Shown here one piece after another: positions 36,286-46,013 of a DNA stretch of 64,000 bases. The translations under genes and the position numbers were made by a program. Position 1 is the first letter of the stretch; each line of letters begins with the position of its first letter. Where the stretch lies: the NCBI GenBank assembly GCA_025024175.1, contig QCXZ01000041.1, positions 5,699,786 through 5,763,785 of the forward strand. The letters are read 5' to 3'. The stretch comes from Rhyzopertha dominica. Lineage: Eukaryota > Arthropoda > Insecta > Coleoptera > Bostrichidae. The notes below the pieces were generated by a model. That model ran no database searches. It saw only the letters and a program-made list of their open reading frames with translations, and was not told the origin of the DNA.

Positions 36286-37878
36286 TATTTATAATAATAA
36301 TAATGATATTTATTGTAACCAGCGAACCAAATGGTCCATAGTGGACAATTAAATGTATACAAAAAGCAAAGCACCACATTTCAAATGACATGTAACAAAG
36401 CTAAATCTAATGAGCCTCGCCATCAAAACAGTTTAACAACTTATTTCTAGTATTCAAATTAAAAATGTCAAAATCAGGATATCTTTCGCTAATCTCATTG
36501 TAAATGCGAACAAGCGACCACATTGGACAATTGAGGCAGTGGAAGGTGTTGGGAGCCACGTACGTAAATGGCAAACAATTTCTGCTACACAGTCTCGGAA
36601 CAATGAAATTGAATTTGGACAGCAAAGGTGCTGAATATAACTTTCCATTAACTATTTTTTGCAAAAGTATTATACTATGTACTTTGCTTCTGGCAAGAAG
36701 CGAATTCATAGAAGTAACTTCCAGCAGATAACTATGATCAACATGCAGAGGTGGCCAAGAATGATGTTCTTTAAAATAAAGAAATTTAGCAAATTTCCGT
36801 TGCACATTTTCAATACAGTTTACATAAACTTGCTGATACGGTGCCAGCAAGTACAACAATATTCCAATCTAGAAGGCACTAAAGAATGATAAAGTAATGC
36901 TAGAGAATTTAATGCACCGTATATCATTAAATTCTCTAGCATTACGAAATATAAAACCCAACGATTTTAAAGCAACATTACAAATGTGTATTATATGTGG
37001 AGCGAACGTTAATTTGCTATCCATAATCGCACTCAAGTCGACAACTTGACTGCAACTCTCCAAAGGCGTATAACAAATGTTATAATTAAATATTATGCAG
37101 TTTTTATAGTTAATATTTAAACAGTTACGCCGACACCAAGCAGCAAACGCATCAATAGAATCTTGCAACTCCCAACTGTACATCACAGTATCAACAATCC
37201 TGGCTATCTTAAGGTCGTCTGCATACATAAACGTGTGAGAATTGCTTAAACATTTTACAAAACAGCATACTATCGCTAACTCCGTACTGACGCAATTTAT
37301 GAAGCAAAATACAGTGGTGAACACGATCAAACGCCTTTGTTAGGTCTGTATAAATCACATCAACTTGTAGCCTAAAATCCAAAGAAGAAGAAACAAACTG
37401 CACAAACTTACATAAGTTAGTAGACGTTGACTTGCCATTGACAAATCCGTGCTGTTCATAAGATATTTTACATTTTACATAAGAATATAAAACCTTCGTT
37501 AAAACAGCTTTAAAAAGTTTAGCAAAATTAGACCCCAATGATATAGGCCTATAGTTACGAACATTGGATTTGTTACCAGACTTATATACAGGTATAACTC
37601 GTGCAACTTTCCAGCAATCAGGGTACAATGATGATGATTTTAACAATAACTTTATAAATATGACGCAAAGGTAATAAAAAACTAGTAATACAGTCTACAA
37701 TAATAACTGCGGGAAGATTGTCCGATCCGCATACAAAGTTAGCTTTTAACCCTTTAGCAGCCTCAAGTATATCAGTCTTGTCATCTGGATTATCCAAATG
37801 TGAGGGTATACAGGGTAACCAGCGAGCAGATTGTGTTGAGTTTTTGCAGTCTCGTTGGTAATGACCATATGCGGGCAC
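36286..37878 (-). pseudogene. Jockey-type LINE relic, LINE 3, with internal deletion
   Basis: Long open pieces remain on the minus strand: 37618-37878 (linker), 37209-37646 (RT N-terminal half with WKVARVIPVYKSG, NYRPIS and motif A YTDLTKAFDRVHH), 36869-37330 (catalytic YADDLKIA, then AAWCRRNCLNIN) and 36407-36859 (C-terminal domain with VQRKFAKFLYF). Between motif A and the YADD box the sequence jumps directly from the GVSDSMLF region to SHTFMYADD. The block holding the G-V-x-Q-G motif is therefore deleted. A short AT-rich tail with (AAT)n at 36286-36300 marks the 3' end. The relatively long frames suggest a younger age than LINE 1. Confidence 0.92.
36894..36945. repeat. Perfect 21-bp inverted repeat inside LINE 3
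   Basis: GTAATGCTAGAGAATTTAATG at 36894-36914 is followed, after a 10-nt spacer, by its exact reverse complement at 36925-36945. It lies where the LINE reading frame changes between the RT domain and the C-terminal domain. It could form a strong hairpin. Confidence 0.95.
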
Positions 37879-37899
37879 TTGTAATACTGAACTATATTA

Positions 37900-38775
37900 A
37901 AGTGATCGGAGGCAACACATTTCTTCTATCCAAGCCATACGAAAGCTTTAGTGACTAACTGTTTTCTATCAGCAGCCGTAGCTTCAGAGACTGATCAATA
38001 TTATAAGCATTTCCAAATCTAGATAGACTTTCTTGATCACCTACTCCATCAATACAAATTTTACGATACGCAGGCTTGAATTCTTGTGCACATTTTGCTA
38101 CATCTTGATTAGAACTTCCCGCTCGTGATATAATTAAAAGGGCAGGGATGCTTCTTTTGTAGGTTTTAGCAAAACATTGCTATATGTTGAAGCTCTTTTT
38201 CCCAGCCGGTAAAAACACTTCATTGACCGTGAACTTGGACTTTTCACTTTCTAGATTACTCAGCTTTGCTTTTAAAAGTTATTCGACGGATTCATTTCCC
38301 TAACTAGTTTATTTAACAGTTCTTTGTCTCGTTTTAAACACTCTATTTCCAACTTGAGTATGTCTGTAGCGAATGCTATCGCTTGTACAACTGTATATTA
38401 TATAATTATAACCAAACTCTGTATTTTATTGGAGATTACGTCGTTTCGTTTCTTATATCCACTATAGAGCCATTGGTTCAATAAAATTCGAAACTCAATA
38501 TCTGCTTGCATTACTATCAGAAATCCGGGGTATTACGCAACCTGAATAAGGGCCATAAAAGCATTATGATAGTTTTTATTCAAACTTTCCATCTTCATTA
38601 GCAAGCAAACTAACTTTGGGTGCACCCCGAACTTTTCGATCATATAACCGAAACAAGCAACAACTTCCTGGAAGCTTAGAAAGTTCTTCTGCACGGAAAA
38701 CGTCCCAGTGCATCTTATTTGCGTTCGGAGCTCCCAGCTGAAGGCTGGTGTAACATCTCCAGTGTAGTGTTTCAT
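37900..38775 (-). pseudogene. Relic of a coiled-coil protein, possibly a retroelement ORF1
   Basis: On the minus strand, broken frames starting near 38775 contain FGYMIEKF, then LVCLLMKMESL. A clear heptad-like stretch LEIECLKRDKELLNKLV follows at about 38300-38360. Further on there are patches such as ALLIISRAGSSNQDVAKCAQEF at about 38070-38150. The arrangement resembles LINE ORF1 proteins (a short N-terminal part, a coiled coil, then a domain without zinc knuckles visible here). Its position next to the 5' side of LINE 3, in the same orientation, would fit the ORF1 of that element, but I cannot prove they belong together. Confidence 0.35.
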
Positions 38776-39913
38776 GAATGCAAATTACTTATATAACATG
38801 AAAATTAACCGATGTAGGCTGCACGGTACCTTCGACGAGGCCCGTGCTTTTGTTCTTGGATTCACGCCTGACAGGCACCGTGCATTATACTCCGGCCTAT
38901 TACGGCGTCGGCAGACGTGCGGAAATATTGCCTAAAAAACTTTCCACCATATTTCACCGTCATCCACTGTCGGGCCGCTTCATATATAAAATATGTAAGC
39001 CACTGTTCTTTGAAACAGGTTAAAGTTTGTTGTTAGGAGTATACCCATGCGGACGGACCCGCGCCCAAAACTCGGTAAACAGCGGCTGTAAAATTAATTA
39101 AGAATTTTCCAGTATAATTACATGCTCCGGTTGAAGTTCCGTAGCGAGATGAGACGCCAAAAAGCGCCGGGTTGGCTTAAGAAAACAACGTAACCTTTAT
39201 TCCAACAATTTATTATTGTTTTACGTTTCCCAACATTTTTCTATGATAGCTTGGTCATCAGTCACAAATAAAATTATTTGTAAGATAAGAACATAGGACA
39301 TATATAGTTGCAATTCGACGAGGGAACACCGGTGGAAAATTTAGCAATGAAATGCTGCTAAAAATTAGACACGAAGCTGAAATAACAAGTGTCGATGCAT
39401 GTAGAAATTCGGTGCGACATGTACTGGCCATTGAAAATCGGAAGAAAGCGAATCATGTACAAGAATTAATAATAGAAGTTAATCGTGATTTTATCAGTGA
39501 AAGTGATAGTGAGTAATTTTTTTAGTTTGTAACTCTTGTAATGTGCTTATTAACAAGCTGTAATGAACATGATCGATACCGTGTATATATTTTATTGTGC
39601 ACTATTGTAAATTTTTTTAACAAACGTAAATAATTTTGTACTTACTGATTTGTATGTTTTTATATTAAATTTGTATAAATTCGTTATGATATGCAAAGGC
39701 TTTTATTTTATACATCGGAAAATTTAAACCCAATAAAGTATCACATAAAAATAGATCGCGCGTCGCGCCAGTTAGCATCAGGTCTGCATTAAATAAAATT
39801 TGTTATAAAAGCTGCTATGTTTTATTGATTGCTAAATTATCACAACTGACAAATTTCAAAAATTTAAATGGAAAAATTAAAATTTTAGCTAACAAGATTT
39901 TTTTAATACGGCC
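38776..39913. other. Stretch upstream of the BEL element
   Basis: Mostly AT-rich. About 38820-38990 is CpG-rich. A 74-codon open frame on the plus strand (about 39293-39517, ending in an acidic DSE tail) has codon-like composition but no recognised domain. The last five bases, CGGCC (39909-39913), are the left copy of the BEL target duplication. Confidence 0.4.
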
Positions 39914-40127
39914 TGTACAATTTAAATTAAATTTCGCGCTGCTTTCTACACATCCGGCAATAGCGCCTCAAGCGAGAGGGGATGTAGCCAAGAGGAGACG
40001 CCATTCTGATAGTTAACCTAAACTCTCGAAGGTAAGCGTACCTACTTATAAGAGCGCGGAGCGATGCAGTGATAAATGATAATAGCGGATCACTGCAAAA
40101 ACAAAACCTACGGTACCACACCGAACA
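39914..40127 (+). repeat. BEL 5' LTR
   Basis: 214 bp, TGTACAA...CCGAACA. It carries the promoter for genomic RNA; ACTTATAAGAG at about 40045 could act as a TATA-like element. It is identical to the 3' LTR. Confidence 0.97.
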
Positions 40128-40129
40128 TA

Positions 40130-40147
40130 TGGTCCTTCGGCCAGGAT
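40130..40147 (+). promoter_or_regulatory. BEL primer-binding site (tRNA-Tyr-like)
   Basis: TGGTCCTTCG starts two bases after the LTR and complements the last ten bases of a tRNA ending CGAAGGACCA, which fits tRNA-Tyr as I know it. Complementarity beyond ten bases is imperfect. It primes minus-strand DNA synthesis. Confidence 0.65.
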
Positions 40148-40321
40148 AAGTGTATATCGTTTAATAAACAATTCAAGTGCGAATTTGCGAGTTCCTTGAA
40201 CGATAAAGTGGTGTCGCGGGTGCAGTGCGGCACGGGCGGCGGCATCAGATTCAAGGCCAAATACAACAATTAAAAGGTGCGTGTCCATTTTCCATTTTCC
40301 TGTTAAGTGTTTCCTTCCAAC

Positions 40322-43300
40322 ATGTCTTCAGATAGCGATAAAAAATCTTTAACAATCAAGCGCGGTCAGCTTAAAACTCAACTTACAAAATTTGCGAACT
40401 ACTTGGCGTCGGTTGATAAAAGTAAGGTTACTGAAATTAAAGTGCGTTTAGAAAAGATTGAAACTCTCCTAGACAAGTTTGATGCAATTCAATCGCAATT
40501 AGAGTTTTTAAATGAAGATGACACAAGTGCTGATGCTAAAATGCAGAGAGATGTGCTTGCACAAGAGCGCGATGATTTTGAAAATGCGTATTATTCAGCG
40601 GTGACCTTGGCAAGAGATATAATAGCGTCAACTATGACGTCAGCTAATGATTCTAACGAACAGATGCAAACGGCGGTACGTGCAAGTGCTACGCTTGCGC
40701 CTAGCGACAACAGCCAACCCAATTCGTTTAGGCTTCCCGCGGTAAATTTACCAGAATTCGGAGGAGAATACCATAAATGGCTTCAATTCTCGGAAACATT
40801 TACATCCTTAATCGGAAATAATAATCATTTAACTGAAATACAGAAGTTGTATTACCTGCAGGGTTGTCTAAAGGGAGAAGCCCGTCAAGTTTTGCAATCT
40901 CTCGATGTCACTGGTCAAAATTTCGTCGTAGCGTGGGAGTTGTTGAAAAAACGTTTTGAAAATAAGCGCGTCATTGTGGAGAAACACGTGCAGGCGTTAT
41001 TCGACATCCCAGAAATTACCAGAGAATCAAATTTAGCTTTGCGAAATTTATTAGATGCGTTTGAAACACATACTCGGTCTTTAAAGTCATTGGGCGAACC
41101 TGTCGATACTTGGGACACATTATTGGTTCACTTATTGAAATCCAAACTCGATTTTATAACTAAAAGGGAATGGCAAGAAAATTCGATTGCCAAAAACGAT
41201 AAAAGGTTGCCATCTTTAAAAGATTTCACCGAATTTTTATCCAAACGTTGTCAGTTATTGGAAACACTTGATGCGGCTGGCAACAAGACGCGAATGCGAA
41301 ATAATGCGGGCGCGGATAATAAAAGAACATTAATTGCTGTTTCTGCGAACAAATTTTCTTGTTACTTTTGCAATGGCAATCACTCCATTTACAAATGTAA
41401 AAGATTCTTATCTTTAAACGTTAAAGTCAGGGTAAAGGAAATAAAGCGTTTGAAATTATGCGAAAACTGTTTGCGACCGGAGCATTCAGCAAAGGAATGC
41501 AGTAATTCGGGATGTAGAAAATGTAATCAAAAGCATAATTCACTGTTATATTGCAATCACAGTTCAGATTCAGAAGCGTCCTCGAATGAGCAAAGAAATC
41601 AAGCGTCGGATGACTTAACCAAGTCGGCGACATCCGTCGTAGCGCACTCCACGCGCGATATCAAGGCAGAAATTATTTTGTCTACTGCGATTGTTTACTT
41701 AATCGGAAAAGACGGTACACTACATAGGTGCCGCGCACTGCTAGACTCTGGGTCACAATCGAATTTTATTTGCAAGAGTATTGTAAATAAACTTAACTTA
41801 AACGCGTGCGATGTGAACGTTCCTATATCGGGGATTAATCAGACGACTACTTATGTTTCTAAACAGGTACATGCGACAGTACAGTCGTTGCATAATAATT
41901 TTCAAGCGAAATTAACGTTTCTGGTTTTGGACAAAATTACTGAAAATATACCTAGTTGTGATTTGGATGTCTCTAAAATAAGTATTCCCAACAATATCAC
42001 ATTGGCAGATCCAGAATTCTATCGAACGCATGAAATTGATATTTTACTTGGCGCGAGCATATTTTGGGACCTATTATGCATCGGTCAGATTAAGCTAGGT
42101 AATAATCAACCGACATTACAGAAATCTAAATTTGGATGGATCATTGCGGGTTCATTCATGTCGTCAAACTCAAGTTTCTCGAGATCGTTGCGTTGTAACA
42201 CAGCAATTAACATGCAGGCTATACAAGATAAACTAGAAACATTCTGGAAACTTGAAGAGCTACCAGACAAGGGCCCTCTTTCGCAAGAAGAAGCGGCGTG
42301 CGAGCGGAACTTTGTTAAAAGCTTTAAGCGGGATGATAGCAATCGTTTTGTTGTGTCTTTGCCATTTAAAGATAATGCGGGTCAACTGGGCGACAATTTA
42401 GAAAATGCTACCAAAAGATTTAATGCTTTGGAGCGTCGTTTGTCTAAAAATTCCGAAATACGTGAAGAATATTCGAAATTTATGTCCGAGTACGAAGCGC
42501 TAGGGCATATGAGTCTTATTAGTGATCCTTCAGAAACAGATTGCGACCGTGGGATATATTATCTTCCCCATCATTGCGTAATAAAGGAAGACAGCTCAAC
42601 AACAAAGCTTAGAGTTGTTTTCGACGCTTCTTCCAAAAGTGACAATGGGATTTCACTAAACGACATTCTCGTGGTCGGTCCGACCATACAGGAAGATCTA
42701 CTTTCAATTCTATTACGTTTTCGCGAACACGGCTATGTCATTGCAGGCGATATTGCAAAAATGTATCGACAAATCAATTTAATTGAAAACGAGCGTGACT
42801 TGCAGCGAATATTATGGCGAACAGATCCTGATAAAGAAATAAAACACTTTAGGCTCAACACGGTAACGTACGGCACTGCTTCTGCCTCATTTTTATCCAC
42901 TAGATGTTTACATCAAGTAGCCATTGAAAATAAGGCTAGTTACCCAGTAGCCAGTAACGCTATCATACGAGATTTTTACGTGGATGACGTCCTGACGGGA
43001 GCCTCTTCTATTGAAGATGCTATTCAACTAAAGCATGATTTAACAAATATTCTTGGCCAATCGGGATTTGAGCTCCGCAAGTGGATCTCAAATAACCATT
43101 CAATTCTTGAGGCAGATTGTACACAGATAAGCGAAACTGATAATTATTACATAAATGATGACAGTAAAAACGCAAAAACCTTGGGATTGTACTGGAACGC
43201 AGTTAATGATTTTCTACGCTATAGGGTCAGGAACACAGAACTTAAGTCAAATCGGGTCAGTAAACGAAGTATACTGTCAACAATTGCCCAAATCTTCGAT

Positions 43301-45556
43301 CCTCTCAGTCTAATCGGACCAGTCACAATTAAAGCGAAACTTATTTTGCAACGTCTTTGGCGTTTAAATATTTCCTGGGATGAATCTGTGCCAGTCGATT
43401 TATATACTTCATGGAAGGAGTTTGTTCTTCAAATGTCAAAATTGAACGATATCGAAATACCACGTCACGTGTTGTGTGTTAAACCTATTGGAATACAATT
43501 GCATGGATATTGTGACGCTTCAGAAGTAGCGTATGGAGCGTGTCTTTATTTAAGAAGTGTTGATGAAAACGGGCAGGTTCATGTACATTTATTGTGTGCA
43601 AAATCGCGTGTTGCGCCCCTCAAAAGCATTTCATTACCTCGTCTCGAACTTTGTGGTGCGCTGCTGTTGGCACAGCTAACGCGAAAGGCATTAAATTCTA
43701 TTTTGTCGAAAGTAGAAGAGGTATTTCTCTGGTGCGACTCCAAAATAGTATTGGCATGGATTGCAGCACAACCCTGTACTTGGACTACTTTTGTAGCGAA
43801 CAGAGTGACGCAAATTCAGGAATTAACTCACGACTGTAACTGGAAACATGTTAACTCAATTTGCAATCCCGCAGACATCATTTCTCGTGGTGTTGAGCCA
43901 TCGCGAATATCAGATTTGAACTTATGGTGGCACGGGCCAGCGTGGCTAGCGCAGCATCAAGAGCACTGGCCACAAGGAAATATAGATATTTCGTCAGATC
44001 CACCAGAGCGCAAGCGAATTAAAATGATTTTTAAGGCTAATGTCTTAGACCAAACGATTTTTGAACGATATTCTTCTTTGTACAAGCTACAGCGTGTCGT
44101 TGCGTACTGTTTTAGATTTTGCAAGAACGCGTCGAAGAAAAATTCTGTTTCACGCGAAATTGGTTCTCTAACGGTTGATGAACTTGATCATGCCTTGACA
44201 GCCCTGTTAAAGGTAGCACAGTCACAAGACTTCAATAGAGAACTTGCAGCATTAAAAGAGTCACAAGGTTTACCTAAAGATAGTAAGTTGTTAGCGTTAG
44301 ATCCGTATTTGGATGAAAGACAGCTTATTCGCGTTGGTGGACGACTCAGGCACGCGGAAATAACCCATGATAGAAAATTTCCGGTTGTTCTGTTTCCAAA
44401 ACATCCTTTAACGAAACTTATTATTTTAAACGAACATCATAGAAATTTGCATGCCGGAGCGCAAGCTATTTTGGCAATTTTAAGACTTCGTTATTGGCCT
44501 TTAAACGGCAGGGAAACCGTTCGGAGCGTTCTCAGAAAATGTGTTGTATGCTTCAGAGTTAAACCTTTTGACATCTCGCCTAAAATGGGGAACTTGCCAA
44601 GATCACGTGTAATTCAAAACAGACCTTTTTCAGTGGTGGGAATTGATTTTGCCGGGCCTCTGAATATAAAGGATGGTAAAACAAGAAACAGGCGCCTCGT
44701 GAGAGCATATATCTGTGCATTCGTTTGTTTCTCAGTTAAAGCAGTTCATTTAGAAATCGTTAGTGATCTTTCCTCTGAATCTTTCTTGAATTGCCTCAAA
44801 CGCTTTGTGTCTAGACGAGGAATATGTCGAGAAATCTATAGCGACAACGGCACCAACTTTGTTGGGGCTAACAATGATTTAAAACAAGTTTTTGACTCGT
44901 TTTCGAATAGTACCAAGGATGACAATTTTTTACATTATCTTGCTAAAAACTCTATTAAATGGCACTTTATCCCAAGTCGTTCACCACATTTTGGTGGTAT
45001 TTGGGAATCGGTAATCAAATCTACAAAATTTCATCTTAAGCGTGTTTTGGGAAATTCTGCTTTGACTTTTGAGGAGCTATATACAGTAATCACTCAAATT
45101 GAAGCTATCTTGAATTCCCGCCCTTTAGTTCCCCTCTCGTCCGATCCCAGTGACCTTACAGCCCTAACGCCAGGACACTTCATCATTGGCGAGTCATTGT
45201 CTGCGATACCTCAGCATGATGTGCGCTATGTAGCAGAAATTCGCCTAAATAAATACGAGCGGCTACAGAAGATGTTGCAGCATTTTTGGACACGATGGTC
45301 ACAAGAGTATTTAGCCACTCTACATCAACGCCAAAAATGGAAAGCCGGTGAATCACCTAAACTTCAACCAGGAATGATGGTGATACTAAAAGACGATAAC
45401 TCTCATCCATTAAATTGGAAACTAGGTCGTATATCGGAAATTCATCCTGGACCGGACAACATTGTTAGAGTCGCGAGTGTTAAATGCGCAAATGGTGCTA
45501 TAGTAAGACGCGCCGTGCGTAGATTATGCGTACTACCGTTGTACGATGAGCAATAA
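40322..45556 (+). CDS. BEL/Pao Gag-Pol polyprotein
   Basis: Start ATG at 40322 (M-S-S-D-S); the in-frame GTG 15 bases upstream is not a likely start. About 1744 residues with no break. Gag: charged helical start (about 1-110), the PAVNLPEFGGEYHKW capsid-type block (about 135), then cysteine knuckles CYFC-x3-H-x4-C near 347 and a Cys/His-rich cluster to about 400. Protease: LLDSGSQ with D near 475. Reverse transcriptase: about 745-960, with AGDIAKMYRQI and YVDD at 886-889. RNase H: YCDAS near 1065 and WCDSKIVLAWI. Integrase: H-H/C-C zinc motif about 1370-1410, then catalytic D1442 (GIDFAGP), D1508 (SDNGTNF) and E1562 (GGIWE). No lesion was seen, so it may encode working enzymes. Gag and pol share one frame, usual for BEL/Pao. 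Confidence 0.97.
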   Translation: MSSDSDKKSLTIKRGQLKTQLTKFANYLASVDKSKVTEIKVRLEKIETLLDKFDAIQSQLEFLNEDDTSADAKMQRDVLAQERDDFENAYYSAVTLARDIIASTMTSANDSNEQMQTAVRASATLAPSDNSQPNSFRLPAVNLPEFGGEYHKWLQFSETFTSLIGNNNHLTEIQKLYYLQGCLKGEARQVLQSLDVTGQNFVVAWELLKKRFENKRVIVEKHVQALFDIPEITRESNLALRNLLDAFETHTRSLKSLGEPVDTWDTLLVHLLKSKLDFITKREWQENSIAKNDKRLPSLKDFTEFLSKRCQLLETLDAAGNKTRMRNNAGADNKRTLIAVSANKFSCYFCNGNHSIYKCKRFLSLNVKVRVKEIKRLKLCENCLRPEHSAKECSNSGCRKCNQKHNSLLYCNHSSDSEASSNEQRNQASDDLTKSATSVVAHSTRDIKAEIILSTAIVYLIGKDGTLHRCRALLDSGSQSNFICKSIVNKLNLNACDVNVPISGINQTTTYVSKQVHATVQSLHNNFQAKLTFLVLDKITENIPSCDLDVSKISIPNNITLADPEFYRTHEIDILLGASIFWDLLCIGQIKLGNNQPTLQKSKFGWIIAGSFMSSNSSFSRSLRCNTAINMQAIQDKLETFWKLEELPDKGPLSQEEAACERNFVKSFKRDDSNRFVVSLPFKDNAGQLGDNLENATKRFNALERRLSKNSEIREEYSKFMSEYEALGHMSLISDPSETDCDRGIYYLPHHCVIKEDSSTTKLRVVFDASSKSDNGISLNDILVVGPTIQEDLLSILLRFREHGYVIAGDIAKMYRQINLIENERDLQRILWRTDPDKEIKHFRLNTVTYGTASASFLSTRCLHQVAIENKASYPVASNAIIRDFYVDDVLTGASSIEDAIQLKHDLTNILGQSGFELRKWISNNHSILEADCTQISETDNYYINDDSKNAKTLGLYWNAVNDFLRYRVRNTELKSNRVSKRSILSTIAQIFDPLSLIGPVTIKAKLILQRLWRLNISWDESVPVDLYTSWKEFVLQMSKLNDIEIPRHVLCVKPIGIQLHGYCDASEVAYGACLYLRSVDENGQVHVHLLCAKSRVAPLKSISLPRLELCGALLLAQLTRKALNSILSKVEEVFLWCDSKIVLAWIAAQPCTWTTFVANRVTQIQELTHDCNWKHVNSICNPADIISRGVEPSRISDLNLWWHGPAWLAQHQEHWPQGNIDISSDPPERKRIKMIFKANVLDQTIFERYSSLYKLQRVVAYCFRFCKNASKKNSVSREIGSLTVDELDHALTALLKVAQSQDFNRELAALKESQGLPKDSKLLALDPYLDERQLIRVGGRLRHAEITHDRKFPVVLFPKHPLTKLIILNEHHRNLHAGAQAILAILRLRYWPLNGRETVRSVLRKCVVCFRVKPFDISPKMGNLPRSRVIQNRPFSVVGIDFAGPLNIKDGKTRNRRLVRAYICAFVCFSVKAVHLEIVSDLSSESFLNCLKRFVSRRGICREIYSDNGTNFVGANNDLKQVFDSFSNSTKDDNFLHYLAKNSIKWHFIPSRSPHFGGIWESVIKSTKFHLKRVLGNSALTFEELYTVITQIEAILNSRPLVPLSSDPSDLTALTPGHFIIGESLSAIPQHDVRYVAEIRLNKYERLQKMLQHFWTRWSQEYLATLHQRQKWKAGESPKLQPGMMVILKDDNSHPLNWKLGRISEIHPGPDNIVRVASVKCANGAIVRRAVRRLCVLPLYDEQ

Positions 45557-45632
45557 AAAAAAAACTATTCATACATTTTTTAAGAACCTAGTTTAGTTTA
45601 GTGTAGTGCTTTTTGTGTTGAAAATTACAATT

Positions 45633-45648
45633 TTCAAGGGCGGCGGAA
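45633..45648 (+). promoter_or_regulatory. BEL polypurine tract
   Basis: AAGGGCGGCGGAA directly abuts the 3' LTR. A purine-rich run here primes plus-strand DNA synthesis. It is interrupted by two C bases. Confidence 0.7.
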
Positions 45649-45862
45649 TGTACAATTTAAATTAAATTTCGCGCTGCTTTCTACACATCCGGCAATAGCG
45701 CCTCAAGCGAGAGGGGATGTAGCCAAGAGGAGACGCCATTCTGATAGTTAACCTAAACTCTCGAAGGTAAGCGTACCTACTTATAAGAGCGCGGAGCGAT
45801 GCAGTGATAAATGATAATAGCGGATCACTGCAAAAACAAAACCTACGGTACCACACCGAACA
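45649..45862 (+). repeat. BEL 3' LTR
   Basis: 214 bp, identical to the 5' LTR base for base, followed by the right copy of the CGGCC target duplication. Confidence 0.97.
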
Positions 45863-45889
45863 CGGCCTATTTAGGAAATTTGAAGCGTG

Positions 45890-46013
45890 CCACTAATCCC
45901 AATAGTTTAGGACGGCCGACCATAAGGTTGTAAAAACCCTCATTTACGATACAGTAGTTTACGAAGGCCGACCATCAAGCTGTAAAATGTCGTAGATAAG
46001 TTGCTTGATACTT
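45890..46013 (-). repeat. Tandemly repeated LINE tail, copy 1
   Basis: Contains two related units of about 53 bp (AGTTTA...GACGGCCGACCAT...TGTAAAA, then AGTTTACGA...GGCCGACCAT...TGTAAAA). The same block recurs at 47032-47174. It appears to be the 3' terminus of the RTE-like element. Confidence 0.8.

Larger units (their letters stand above)
39914..45862 (+). mobile_element. BEL/Pao LTR retrotransposon, complete
   Basis: Complete element of 5949 bp with a 5-bp target duplication, CGGCC, at 39909-39913 and 45863-45867. The two 214-bp LTRs are identical at every position and begin TGT and end ACA. Between them lie a tRNA primer-binding site, a single gag-pol frame without stops, and a purine-rich tract. 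There is no env-like frame. Identical LTRs mean no mutations have accumulated since insertion, so it is very young. It is inserted at the edge of an RTE-like LINE tail. Everything needed for autonomous retrotransposition appears to be present. Confidence 0.97.

Noticed and set aside
40046..40288. Small frames in the BEL LTR and leader
   Set aside because: They lie over the LTR, primer-binding site and leader; the same minus-strand frame repeats in both LTRs simply because the LTRs are identical.
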